A stretch of 64,000 nucleotides of DNA, taken from Alteripontixanthobacter sp. (GTDB taxonomy: Bacteria > Pseudomonadota > Alphaproteobacteria > Sphingomonadales > Sphingomonadaceae). The notes below the pieces were generated by a model that saw only the letters and a list, made by a program, of their open reading frames with translations, had not been told where the DNA came from and did not search any database. Both the position numbers and the translations under genes were made by a program. Where the stretch lies: NCBI GenBank assembly GCA_039968605.1, contig JBDVPM010000008.1:2408968-2472967 (forward strand). Direction: 5' to 3'. Shown here in pieces: positions 17,874 to 25,106 of this stretch (position 1 is the first letter of the stretch; the number at the start of each line of letters is the position of its first letter).

Positions 17874-17902
17874 TTGAAACATGTTACACCATAACATAGG
17901 TA
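17874..17902 (+). promoter_or_regulatory. Candidate promoter of the MerC-like gene
   Basis: TTGAAA (17874-17879), 17-base spacer, then TAGGTA (17897-17902). The spacer is almost entirely occupied by the Zur-box-like palindrome. The SUF promoter further on has the same layout (TTGAAA, 17 bases, TAGGTG), which raises credibility a little. Confidence 0.45.
17881..17897. promoter_or_regulatory. Zur-box-like operator
   Basis: The 17-bp sequence ATGTTACACCATAACAT has perfect 6-bp arms (ATGTTA/TAACAT) around 5 bases. The arms and spacing match the core of the proteobacterial Zur box as I know it (ATGTTATANTATAACAT). It lies in the -35/-10 spacer of the candidate merC promoter, an ideal site for repression. 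Binding is inferred, not shown. Confidence 0.55.
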
Positions 17903-17913
17903 TCGCCTCAGCA

Positions 17914-18309
17914 ATGGCATTCGCATTCGCCTCGATTCGCAAACGACTGGATCGGACGGGCATAATCCTGTCCGGCCTGTGCGCTGCGCATTGCCTGCTC
18001 ACCATCCTGCTGATCTCCTCCTTCGGTCTTGGCAGCCATTTCCTGCTTTCGCCGATATTTCACCGGGTTGGGTTGGCGCTGGCGCTGGTGATCGCTGCGG
18101 TTGCGATCGGCTGGGGTGCGCTGCGCCACCGGCGGCCGCTGCCATTCGTCATCGCCATGATGGGGCTGACCTTCATGGGCGGCGCGCTGGCGGTCCCGCA
18201 TGGGAGCGACGAGGCGATACTGACGATTATCGGGGTGTCGCTCGTCACGCTGGGTCACGTGCTCAACCTGAATGCTGCGAAACGAGCGAGCTTGCCTAAG
18301 TCGCACTGA
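17914..18309 (+). CDS. MerC-domain inner-membrane protein
   Basis: A 131-residue protein with four hydrophobic segments and the MerC-family opening [22 protein letters not shown], in which paired Cys-x3-His/Cys positions lie in the first helix. MerC proteins were first described as mercury transporters, but chromosomal relatives without other mer genes are common and their metal is unsettled. No merR, merA or merP is nearby. An ATG at 17881 would add 11 residues but lies inside the operator palindrome, so I prefer 17914. The Zur-like box suggests a role in zinc acquisition or distribution under zinc limitation. Confidence 0.8.
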   Translation: MAFAFASIRKRLDRTGIILSGLCAAHCLLTILLISSFGLGSHFLLSPIFHRVGLALALVIAAVAIGWGALRHRRPLPFVIAMMGLTFMGGALAVPHGSDEAILTIIGVSLVTLGHVLNLNAAKRASLPKSH

Positions 18310-18326
18310 ACGCTATCTGCCCCTGC

Positions 18327-19325
18327 ATGGCAGATACTACCGCGACTTCGATCACCCTTACCGTCAATGGCGAGGCCCGGCGCAGCGATTCGGCCAGCGT
18401 TGCCGATCTGGTGCGCGAGCTGGGGCTGGACCCGGCGAAGGTCGCGGTGGAACATAATGGCGAAATCGTCCCCCGCTCCGCGCTGGAACAGGCCGCGCTG
18501 ACCGATGGCGATACGCTGGAGATCGTGCATTTCGTCGGCGGCGGTGCCCCGGATACGGACGATAGCTGGGAAGTTGCCGGCCACCGCTTCACTTCGCGGC
18601 TGATCGTCGGGACGGGCAAATATAAGGATTTCCAGCAAAACGCCGATGCGCTGGCAGCTTCGGGCGCGGAAATCGTCACGGTGGCGGTGCGCCGCGTGAA
18701 TGTCAGCGATCCCAAGGCGCCGATGTTGACCGATTTCATCGATCCGGGGCGGGTCACCTATCTGCCCAACACTGCGGGTTGTTTCACTGCCGACGATGCC
18801 ATCCGCACATTGCGCCTGGCGCGCGAAGCGGGTGGATGGGATCTGGTGAAGCTGGAAGTGCTGGGCGAGGCGCGCACGCTCTATCCCGATATGCGCGAGA
18901 CTTTGAAAGCGACCGAAGTGCTGGCCAAGGAAGGGTTTCACCCGATGGTCTATTGCGTGGATGACCCGATCGCTGCGCAGCAATTGGAGCAGGCCGGTGC
19001 GGTCGCAGTGATGCCGCTAGGCGCGCCGATTGGCAGCGGCTTGGGGATTCAAAACCGCGTGACCATCCGGCTGATCGTCGAGGGCGCGAAAGTGCCGGTA
19101 CTGGTCGATGCCGGTGTCGGCACGGCGAGCGATGCGGCGGTGGCGATGGAGCTGGGCTGCGACGGGGTGCTGATGAACACCGCCATTGCCGAGGCCAAGG
19201 ATCCGATCCGTATGGCGCGCGCGATGAAGCTGGCGGTGGAGGCCGGCCGCGACGCCTATCTGTCGGGCCGCATGGCCACGCGAAAATATGCCGATCCGAG
19301 CTCGCCGCTGGCAGGGCTGATCTAG
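18327..19325 (+). CDS. thiG: ThiS-ThiG fusion: sulfur carrier protein joined to thiazole synthase
   Basis: A 332-residue protein with two domains. Residues about 8-73 are a ubiquitin-like ThiS ([11 protein letters not shown], ending EIVHFVGGG), and residues about 81-325 are ThiG, a TIM barrel that builds the thiazole phosphate of thiamine. The Schiff-base lysine should be K175 in DLVKLEVLG; the DXP-binding GTGKY, NTAGC and [10 protein letters not shown] segments are present. In free ThiS the terminal Gly-Gly is thiocarboxylated; here it is followed by a short APDTDDS linker and ThiG. No thiC, thiF, thiO or TPP riboswitch is adjacent. Only 17 bases separate it from the MerC-like gene. Confidence 0.93.
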   Translation: MADTTATSITLTVNGEARRSDSASVADLVRELGLDPAKVAVEHNGEIVPRSALEQAALTDGDTLEIVHFVGGGAPDTDDSWEVAGHRFTSRLIVGTGKYKDFQQNADALAASGAEIVTVAVRRVNVSDPKAPMLTDFIDPGRVTYLPNTAGCFTADDAIRTLRLAREAGGWDLVKLEVLGEARTLYPDMRETLKATEVLAKEGFHPMVYCVDDPIAAQQLEQAGAVAVMPLGAPIGSGLGIQNRVTIRLIVEGAKVPVLVDAGVGTASDAAVAMELGCDGVLMNTAIAEAKDPIRMARAMKLAVEAGRDAYLSGRMATRKYADPSSPLAGLI

Positions 19326-19549
19326 GCGAGACTGTTTGGCTGGCCGTCAACGCCGGGCGGTCGCATTCGCTCCCCTGGCGTCGCGGCATAGGCGGCGTCA
19401 CGCAGTCGCGCTCTAGCTGCCGCAGCGGAAATCGCAGGTGCTTTTATGCTATAGACCCCGTGCGAATTCCTTCGCCCGCTTACTTAAAATTAACCATCCG
19501 GCGCGAAAGTGACCCCAGGCGCAATTGGCGCAGCAGGGGAAGACATTCG

Positions 19550-20077
19550 ATGCCCACCACCGGAACCGCTTCGCTGACCATCGCCGAGATGCGCGAATTC
19601 GCCAGTTTTACCGCGGCCGAGCAGCGCTACATTCGCCGGGCCCTCGATATCGGGTTGGCGCGGCAGGATGCGTTCAAGCTGTGGGCGCGCACCAGCGAGG
19701 AAAGCGCGAATATCCGTAGCCATTACGTCGCCTATCAGGAGCTTAAAGCCCTGCGCGGCGAATTGCCCGACGAAACGACGCTGGACGGGATCGAGGCTTT
19801 TATCGGCAAACTCACCCGGGTGGTGGCCTTCGATCTGTCGCAGGAAAAGCTCGACACGTTTTCCGCCGCGCGGTTCCTTTACGAACGGCTGCTGGGTGCT
19901 GAAATCCGGCCGTGGTTGCCAAGCGCGTTCTGCGCCGCTGCCGCGCTGCCGCAAATTCGCCCCAACCGCCGCAAGCTGCTGCTGCAAACGCTCAGCGAGG
20001 CCGCCGCGACCGCGCCCGGCTGGTCGGAAAAGGCGCCGGGTTTCTTCCCGGAATTTATCGAGAAAGAGGCAGCCTAG
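19550..20077 (+). CDS. Conserved-looking protein of unknown function
   Basis: A 175-residue, soluble, mostly alpha-helical protein without signal peptide or recognised motif. The ATG at 19550 has an AGGGGAAG ribosome-binding site; a longer frame upstream is not protein-like. The 224-base region ahead of it holds an extended -10-like TGCTATAGA (19447-19455) and a TTAACCAT at 19490-19497 resembling a CtrA half-site, neither with a convincing partner element. Its stop overlaps the stop of the convergent acyl-CoA ligase gene. I cannot propose a function. Confidence 0.72.
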   Translation: MPTTGTASLTIAEMREFASFTAAEQRYIRRALDIGLARQDAFKLWARTSEESANIRSHYVAYQELKALRGELPDETTLDGIEAFIGKLTRVVAFDLSQEKLDTFSAARFLYERLLGAEIRPWLPSAFCAAAALPQIRPNRRKLLLQTLSEAAATAPGWSEKAPGFFPEFIEKEAA

Positions 20078-21903
20078 CTGCGATACAGTCCGTCGAGCCG
20101 GTCCTGGTACCGTTCCTTAATCTTGTGCCGGCGGATTTTCATGCTCGGTGTCATTTCCTCGTTCTCGATCGAGAACGCCTCGTCAGCGAAGCAGAACTGG
20201 CGGATTTTCTCGGTTATCGAGACTTCCTTGTTCACGCGGTCGACCGCGGCACGGACGGCGGTCTTGAATTCGGGTAGCTGCTGCAGCTCGGCCAGGTCGA
20301 ATTTCTTGCCTTGCGCCGTCGCCCATTCCAGCGCCCATTCGGCATCGGGCACGATCAGGCCGACCACGTAAGGCCGCTTGTCTCCTGCCACCATCGCCTG
20401 AGCGATTTCGGGCTGCAAGGTGAGCATCCCTTCCAGCTTTTGCGGGGCGACATTGTCCCCCTTGTCGTTGACGATCATGTCCTTCTTGCGGTCGGTGATG
20501 ACGATCCGGCCCCGATCATCCAGATGGCCGATATCGCCGGTGTGCAGCCATCCATTATTGAGCGTACGCTCGGTTTCGGCCTTGGCCTGCCAATAGCCAT
20601 GCATCACCAGTTCGCCGCGGCATAGGATCTCGCCATCTTCGGCGATCTTCACTTCCACGCCCTTCATCGGCGGGCCGACGGTTTCCATCGCGATACCCGC
20701 AGCCGGGCGGTTGCAGCTGATGATCGGCCCGGCTTCGGTCTGGCCGTAACCTTGCAGCATCACCAGCCCCATCGAATCGAAGAAGATGCCGACTTCGGGA
20801 TTGAGCGGCGCGCCGCCCGATACCAGCGCTTTCAGCCGCCCGCCGAACTTGGCGCGAATTTTCGGCCGCAGCAGCCGCTCGAGGATGAAATCGAGTGGCT
20901 TGTCGCGCGTCCGCATCTTGCCCGGATCGGGCGCATTCGCCTTGCGTTCGCCGATTTCCAGCGCCTTGTTCATCAGGCCGAGCGCCATGCCGCCCTGCTT
21001 CTGGATCTGCTTCATGATCCGCGTGCGCAAAACTTCGAACAATCGCGGCACGACCACCATGATGGTCGGCTGCGTTTCCTCGATATTGCTGGCGAGCTTT
21101 TCCAGCCCCTCGGCATAATAGATCTCGCCGCCCATCGCGATCGGCAGGAATTGGCCGCCGGAATGTTCATAGGCGTGCGACAGCGGCAGGAAGGACAGGA
21201 AGCGTTCTTCGCCCCAACCGAAATCATCGACCACGATCTGTGCCGCGCCGGCAATATTGCACAGGATCGCGCCATGATGCTGCAGCACCCCGCGCGGCGC
21301 ACCGCCGGTCCCGCTGGTATAGATGATGCAGGCGGTGTCGCTGCGCGCGATAGTGCCGATCCGTTCTCGCACCGCCTTGCGCGCCTCGGCGACGTCGCCT
21401 TGCAGCAGGGTGGCCCAGCTGTGGCAATCGAGCGCGCCCGACTGGTATTTCATCATTCCGTCGATCGCGATCAGATGTTCGGCAATGCCGGTCTGCATCA
21501 ATGCGGGCAGCAACGGCTTGGACAGCTTCTCGGTCGATACGATCACCGCGCGTGCGCCCGAATTGTCCAGAATATGGACGTGATCGCGCTCCGTATTGGT
21601 GATGTAGGCCGGCACGGTGATGCAGCCCGCCGCCATGATCGCCAGATCGGCGATGCACCATTCGGGGCGGTTTTCGGACACCAGAGCGACCCGGTCGCCC
21701 TGGTCGAGCCCCAGGCTCCGCAATGATTCGGCCATCAGGCAGACCTGGTCGGCGACCTCCCGCCAGCTTTGCGTGCGCCACTCGCCATCCCGCTTTGCAC
21801 CGAGGAAGGGCGCATCGCCGCGTTCATCGGCCCGGTCGAGGAACAGCTCGACCAAATTGCGGGCATTATCGATATCGGAAAGCTGCAAGTCTCGTGTCCT
21901 CAC
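20074..21903 (-). CDS. Long-chain acyl-CoA synthetase (AMP-binding)
   Basis: A 609-residue adenylate-forming enzyme of the long-chain fatty-acid-CoA ligase group. Motifs: the P-loop-like IIYTSGTGGAPRG, the adenine-binding YGQTEAGP, the hinge GWLHTGDIGHLDDRGRIVITDRKKD, and the late catalytic-lysine region. It activates fatty acids for beta-oxidation or lipid synthesis at the membrane face. The start is uncertain: GTG at 21903 gives the length stated, while a TTG at 21888 has GAGG nine bases before it. A perfect palindrome resembling a fatty-acid-responsive TetR (PsrA) operator lies about 35-50 bases upstream. Confidence 0.92.
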   Translation of the reverse strand: MRTRDLQLSDIDNARNLVELFLDRADERGDAPFLGAKRDGEWRTQSWREVADQVCLMAESLRSLGLDQGDRVALVSENRPEWCIADLAIMAAGCITVPAYITNTERDHVHILDNSGARAVIVSTEKLSKPLLPALMQTGIAEHLIAIDGMMKYQSGALDCHSWATLLQGDVAEARKAVRERIGTIARSDTACIIYTSGTGGAPRGVLQHHGAILCNIAGAAQIVVDDFGWGEERFLSFLPLSHAYEHSGGQFLPIAMGGEIYYAEGLEKLASNIEETQPTIMVVVPRLFEVLRTRIMKQIQKQGGMALGLMNKALEIGERKANAPDPGKMRTRDKPLDFILERLLRPKIRAKFGGRLKALVSGGAPLNPEVGIFFDSMGLVMLQGYGQTEAGPIISCNRPAAGIAMETVGPPMKGVEVKIAEDGEILCRGELVMHGYWQAKAETERTLNNGWLHTGDIGHLDDRGRIVITDRKKDMIVNDKGDNVAPQKLEGMLTLQPEIAQAMVAGDKRPYVVGLIVPDAEWALEWATAQGKKFDLAELQQLPEFKTAVRAAVDRVNKEVSITEKIRQFCFADEAFSIENEEMTPSMKIRRHKIKERYQDRLDGLYRS

Positions 21904-21935
21904 CCCGTGCGCCCGGCTGTCTACGCCGGTATCGC

Positions 21936-21952
21936 CTGAAACCGGGTTTCAG
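21936..21952. promoter_or_regulatory. PsrA-like palindromic operator
   Basis: The sequence CTGAAACCGGGTTTCAG is a perfect 8-1-8 inverted repeat. Its core GAAAC-N3-GTTTC agrees with the binding motif described for PsrA, a TetR-type regulator that responds to long-chain fatty acids in Pseudomonas. It lies in the gap upstream of the acyl-CoA synthetase, whose product fits such a regulon. No regulator gene is adjacent, so the cognate protein is unknown. Confidence 0.5.
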
Positions 21953-21986
21953 CGTTAGTGGTCCCTTTGCCCAGCGGCAAGCTCCC

Positions 21987-23765
21987 TCATTCGCCGGAAT
22001 TTGCGCTGACCGCCACACCCTCGCTGCGTGGGTCGCCTGCACCGGTGCAAGGCTTGCCCGCGCGGCACAGGATGGCATTGGCCTTTAGCGGCAGGCGGCG
22101 GGCCGACACCTCGTGGCCCAGCGCCTGAAGCGCGGGGATCAGGCTTTCCAGCATGGTGCCTTCCTCCACCGCCATGCTGTCGCCGGGCGAATACAGCATC
22201 GGAAAGGCAAGCGTTTCATCGACCGGCAGGCCGAAATCGATCGCCGCGATGATCGATCTGGCGGTCTGGACCGGGATCGTGCCGCCACCTGCTGCGCCGA
22301 CGGCCATGAACAGCGAACCGTCCGGGGCATAGACCAGCGTGGGTGCCATCGAACTGCGCGGCCGCTTACCGCCTTCGACTCGGTTGGCAACCGGCCTGCC
22401 ATCCATCTCGGGCGAGAAGCTGAAATCGGTCAGCTCGTTATTGAGGTAGAACCCCCCGAACATCAGGCCGGAGCCGAACGGCCCCTCGATGGTGGAGGTA
22501 TAGCTGACCGCATTGCCAGCATTGTCGACCACGGCAAAGTGCGTCGTCCCCCGCTCGGGCGGCTCATCGCCATCGGGCGGAGCGAGTGCCGCCTGCGGGG
22601 CAATCCCGGCGGCGACTTCGGCCATGCGGCTATCGAGCGAAATCAGCGCGCTGCGGGTCGCCAGATAGGCGGGGTCGGTCAGCCAGCCGGTGGGGACCGG
22701 GACGAAATCTCTATCGGCCAGATAACGCTCGCGGTCGGCATAGGCGAGCCGCTGCGATTCGGCGAAAAGATGCCAGAAGATCGGATTGTCCGGCCCAAGC
22801 GCGGCCAGGTCGAAACGTTCGAGCTGCTTGAGGATGGCGAACACCGTGGTCGCGCCCGATGATGGCGGACCCATCCCGCAAATGCGGTACCCGCGATAAT
22901 CGCCGCAGACCGGCGGGCGCTGCTTCGCTCGATAGGCTTCCAGATCGGCAGGCTGCATCGCTGCATCCCCCGGCGTATCGGCGGCAATTTCTGCTGCCAG
23001 ATTTGCGGCAATTCCGCCGCGATAAAGCGCCCCCGGCCCCCGGCCGGCGATCAGGCGGAGCGTCACGGCAAGTTCCGGGTTGAAGATCCGCGTGCCCACG
23101 GGAAGCGCCTCACCCGCTGCGTCGAAATAGACGCCGTCAGCTCCGCTATCGCGCGAGGCGCGCTGCTTGTACCGGCCCAGATATTCGTGTCCGCGTTCGC
23201 TCAGCGTGAAGCCGCCGCTCGCCAGTTCGATGGCGGGGGCGACCAGCTGCGCCCATTCCAGCCTGCCGTGCCGTGCATGGGCCAGCTCGGCGAGCCGCAA
23301 ATTGCCGGGCACGCCGATGCTCAGCCCGGTCATAACCGCGCCGCGATAGCCGACCGAATTGCCCTCGCCATCGAGGAACCAGTCTTCGCCGGCGGCCGCA
23401 GGCGCCGTTTCGCGCCCGTCTATGGTGGTCACTGCTCCGCTCGCATCGCCGCGCACGAAGAAGCCACCGCCGCCAATACCGGAGCTTTGCGGCTCGACCA
23501 CGGTCAGCGCCAGCATCACCGCGATGGCAGCGTCGGTCGCGCTTCCGCCCTGCCGCAATATCTGCGCGCCCACCTCCGCCGCGCGCGGATCGGCGGCGGT
23601 GACCAGCGCGTTGCCGCTCACTACCGGCCCTGAACCGGTTACGGGGGCCGCAGATTCCAGCACCGAAGGCGCGGCTTGCGGTTCGATTGCGCCGGTATCG
23701 GCCGGAACGGTGGCACAGGCGGCGAGCAGGGGGAGGGCTGCGGCGGACAGGAAAAACGACTTCAT
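21987..23765 (-). CDS. ggt: Gamma-glutamyltransferase, predicted lipoprotein
   Basis: A 592-residue gamma-glutamyltransferase, an Ntn hydrolase that self-cleaves into two subunits and acts on glutathione in the periplasm. The predicted cleavage site is before the first Thr of GTTHFAVVD, about residue 390; upstream are SGIGGGGFFVRGD and later the AAGGGTIP and YTSTIEGPFGS motifs. The N-terminus (MKSFFLSAAALPLLAACAT) ends in a lipobox, so the protein is probably membrane anchored rather than free. The ATG at 23765 starts that signal and lies 10 bases after the pyrD stop, indicating a shared transcript. Confidence 0.93.
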   Translation of the reverse strand: MKSFFLSAAALPLLAACATVPADTGAIEPQAAPSVLESAAPVTGSGPVVSGNALVTAADPRAAEVGAQILRQGGSATDAAIAVMLALTVVEPQSSGIGGGGFFVRGDASGAVTTIDGRETAPAAAGEDWFLDGEGNSVGYRGAVMTGLSIGVPGNLRLAELAHARHGRLEWAQLVAPAIELASGGFTLSERGHEYLGRYKQRASRDSGADGVYFDAAGEALPVGTRIFNPELAVTLRLIAGRGPGALYRGGIAANLAAEIAADTPGDAAMQPADLEAYRAKQRPPVCGDYRGYRICGMGPPSSGATTVFAILKQLERFDLAALGPDNPIFWHLFAESQRLAYADRERYLADRDFVPVPTGWLTDPAYLATRSALISLDSRMAEVAAGIAPQAALAPPDGDEPPERGTTHFAVVDNAGNAVSYTSTIEGPFGSGLMFGGFYLNNELTDFSFSPEMDGRPVANRVEGGKRPRSSMAPTLVYAPDGSLFMAVGAAGGGTIPVQTARSIIAAIDFGLPVDETLAFPMLYSPGDSMAVEEGTMLESLIPALQALGHEVSARRLPLKANAILCRAGKPCTGAGDPRSEGVAVSANSGE

Positions 23766-23775
23766 GCCGCGCGAG

Positions 23776-24816
23776 TTACTCGGTACCGACAGCCTCGGCA
23801 ATGCTGGCGAAACCGTCGCGCCGCATCAGCCGCTCCAGCCCGCGCGTAATGTTGCGCACCAGCCCCGGCCCTTCATAGACCAGCGCGCTGTACAGCTGCA
23901 CCAGGCTGGCCCCGGCGCGAATCCGCTCCCAGGCATCCTCCGCACTGGATATCCCGCCCACCCCGACCAGCGGGATCGCGCCGCCGGTGGCCATCCGGAA
24001 ATCGCGTATGCGCTGCAGCGCCAGCGGCTTCAGCGGCGCGCCGGACAGCCCGCCAGCTTCGCCATGATGGCGCGAGCGCAGCTGTGTGCGGGTAATCGTA
24101 GTGTTGGAGACGATCAGCGCGCCAAGTTGCTTGTCCAGCGCGATGCGCGCAATCGCGTCCACGTCCGCAGGCTCAAGATCAGGGGCAACTTTCAGGAAGA
24201 TCGGCGGCGGTGCATCGGCGCAAACCTCGTCCCGCGCGGCAATCACCGCATCGAGCAGCCCGGTCAGCGCGGCTTCATCCTGCAGGGCGCGCAGCCCCGG
24301 GGTGTTGGGGCTGGAAATATTGACCGCGAGGTAGCTTGCGACCGGGGCCATCATCGCGGCCATTTGCGCATAATCGCGCACCCGGTCGGGCGAATCCTTG
24401 TTTGCCCCAATATTCACGCCCACGATCCCAGGTTTCTCAAATCGGCGCTGCAACCGCTGCAGCGCCGCCGGGCCGCCGCCATTGTTGAACCCCATGCGGT
24501 TGATCACCGCCCGGTCTTCGGCCAGCCGGAACAGGCGCGGTTTGGCATTGCCGCCTTGCGCGCGCGGCGTGATCGATCCGACTTCGGAAAAGCCGAAGCC
24601 CAACGCCAGCATGGCATCGGGAACCTCGGCATCCTTGTCGAACCCGGCTGCTATTCCAACAGGATTGGGGAAGTGCAGCCCGGCCAGCTCCACCGCCAGC
24701 GGGCCTGGTTTTGGCTGCGCGGTCAGGGGTAATGCGCGCAGCGCCGCGATGGTCAGGCGGTGCGCGCGTTCGGGGTCGAGCGCGTGGATGGCGGGTGTAA
24801 GCAGGCGAAACAGCAT
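23776..24816 (-). CDS. pyrD: Dihydroorotate dehydrogenase (quinone), class 2
   Basis: A 346-residue class 2 dihydroorotate dehydrogenase, which is membrane associated and passes electrons to ubiquinone. It has the amphipathic N-terminal helix, then FPNPVGIAAGFDKDAE, NRMGFNNGG, NISSPNTPGL (catalytic Ser region), KVAPDL and the flavin phosphate-binding GVGGIS and ASLVQLYSALVYEGP. The start is secure at the ATG 24816. Upstream on the minus strand, CCTATAGGG 15 bases before the start may hold the -10 of a promoter giving a very short leader. The gamma-glutamyltransferase gene follows closely. Confidence 0.95.
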   Translation of the reverse strand: MLFRLLTPAIHALDPERAHRLTIAALRALPLTAQPKPGPLAVELAGLHFPNPVGIAAGFDKDAEVPDAMLALGFGFSEVGSITPRAQGGNAKPRLFRLAEDRAVINRMGFNNGGGPAALQRLQRRFEKPGIVGVNIGANKDSPDRVRDYAQMAAMMAPVASYLAVNISSPNTPGLRALQDEAALTGLLDAVIAARDEVCADAPPPIFLKVAPDLEPADVDAIARIALDKQLGALIVSNTTITRTQLRSRHHGEAGGLSGAPLKPLALQRIRDFRMATGGAIPLVGVGGISSAEDAWERIRAGASLVQLYSALVYEGPGLVRNITRGLERLMRRDGFASIAEAVGTE

Positions 24817-24924
24817 CGCACCACCCTATAGGGCCGCCGCGCGCCGAAACAATTGTTCTAATCTTGCGATATGCCCGTGTTTGATCGCGGAAAATTTCGC
24901 GGATGTCGCTTTTATACAATAAAT

Positions 24925-25037
24925 CCAGTGCCGACTCGCTGCATACAATACTTGCGACCCGAAGGGCTCGTGGCTTCGGCCAAGGGTTCCTCGACTTTTA
25001 TGGGCGGTTTCTCCTCGTGAGGCACCGCCCATTTTTT
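24925..25037 (+). ncRNA. Candidate Hfq-type small RNA
   Basis: The gap between divergent pyrD and the DUF885 gene contains a strong rightward terminator with no gene before it. Preceding it is a smaller hairpin (CCGAAG/CTTCGG, 24959-24979) and a single-stranded, U-rich linker (GGTTCCTCGACTTTT). Two hairpins with a linker of this kind is the layout of several Hfq-bound alphaproteobacterial small RNAs. The 5' end is not defined: TACAAT occurs at both 24915 and 24944, neither with a clear -35, so the start given is approximate. Confidence 0.42.
25000..25037 (+). terminator. Rho-independent terminator with no upstream gene
   Basis: A 9-bp perfect stem (ATGGGCGGT at 25000-25008 with ACCGCCCAT at 25024-25032), an inner CCTC/GAGG stem in the loop, and six T at 25032-25037. 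Read on the other strand it lacks a T-run. The nearest rightward gene upstream ends far away at 20077 and faces a convergent gene, so this must end a separate short transcript. Confidence 0.87.
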
Positions 25038-25106
25038 GTCGCTTGGCCAATCGGCTGTTGCGCGACTATGGTTACCAGCGAAACGATATAATTCGGGAGC
25101 CTTCGC

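Noticed and set aside
18310-18326. TPP riboswitch upstream of the thiSG gene
   Set aside because: Only 17 bases separate it from the previous gene, and nothing resembling the TPP-riboswitch core is present there.
19484-19497. CtrA binding site before the 19550 gene
   Set aside because: TTAACCAT looks like a half-site, but the other TTAA is only 2 bases away rather than 7.
24849-24858. AACAATTGTT palindrome upstream of pyrD as an operator
   Set aside because: A 10-bp AT-rich palindrome without known family match is likely chance.
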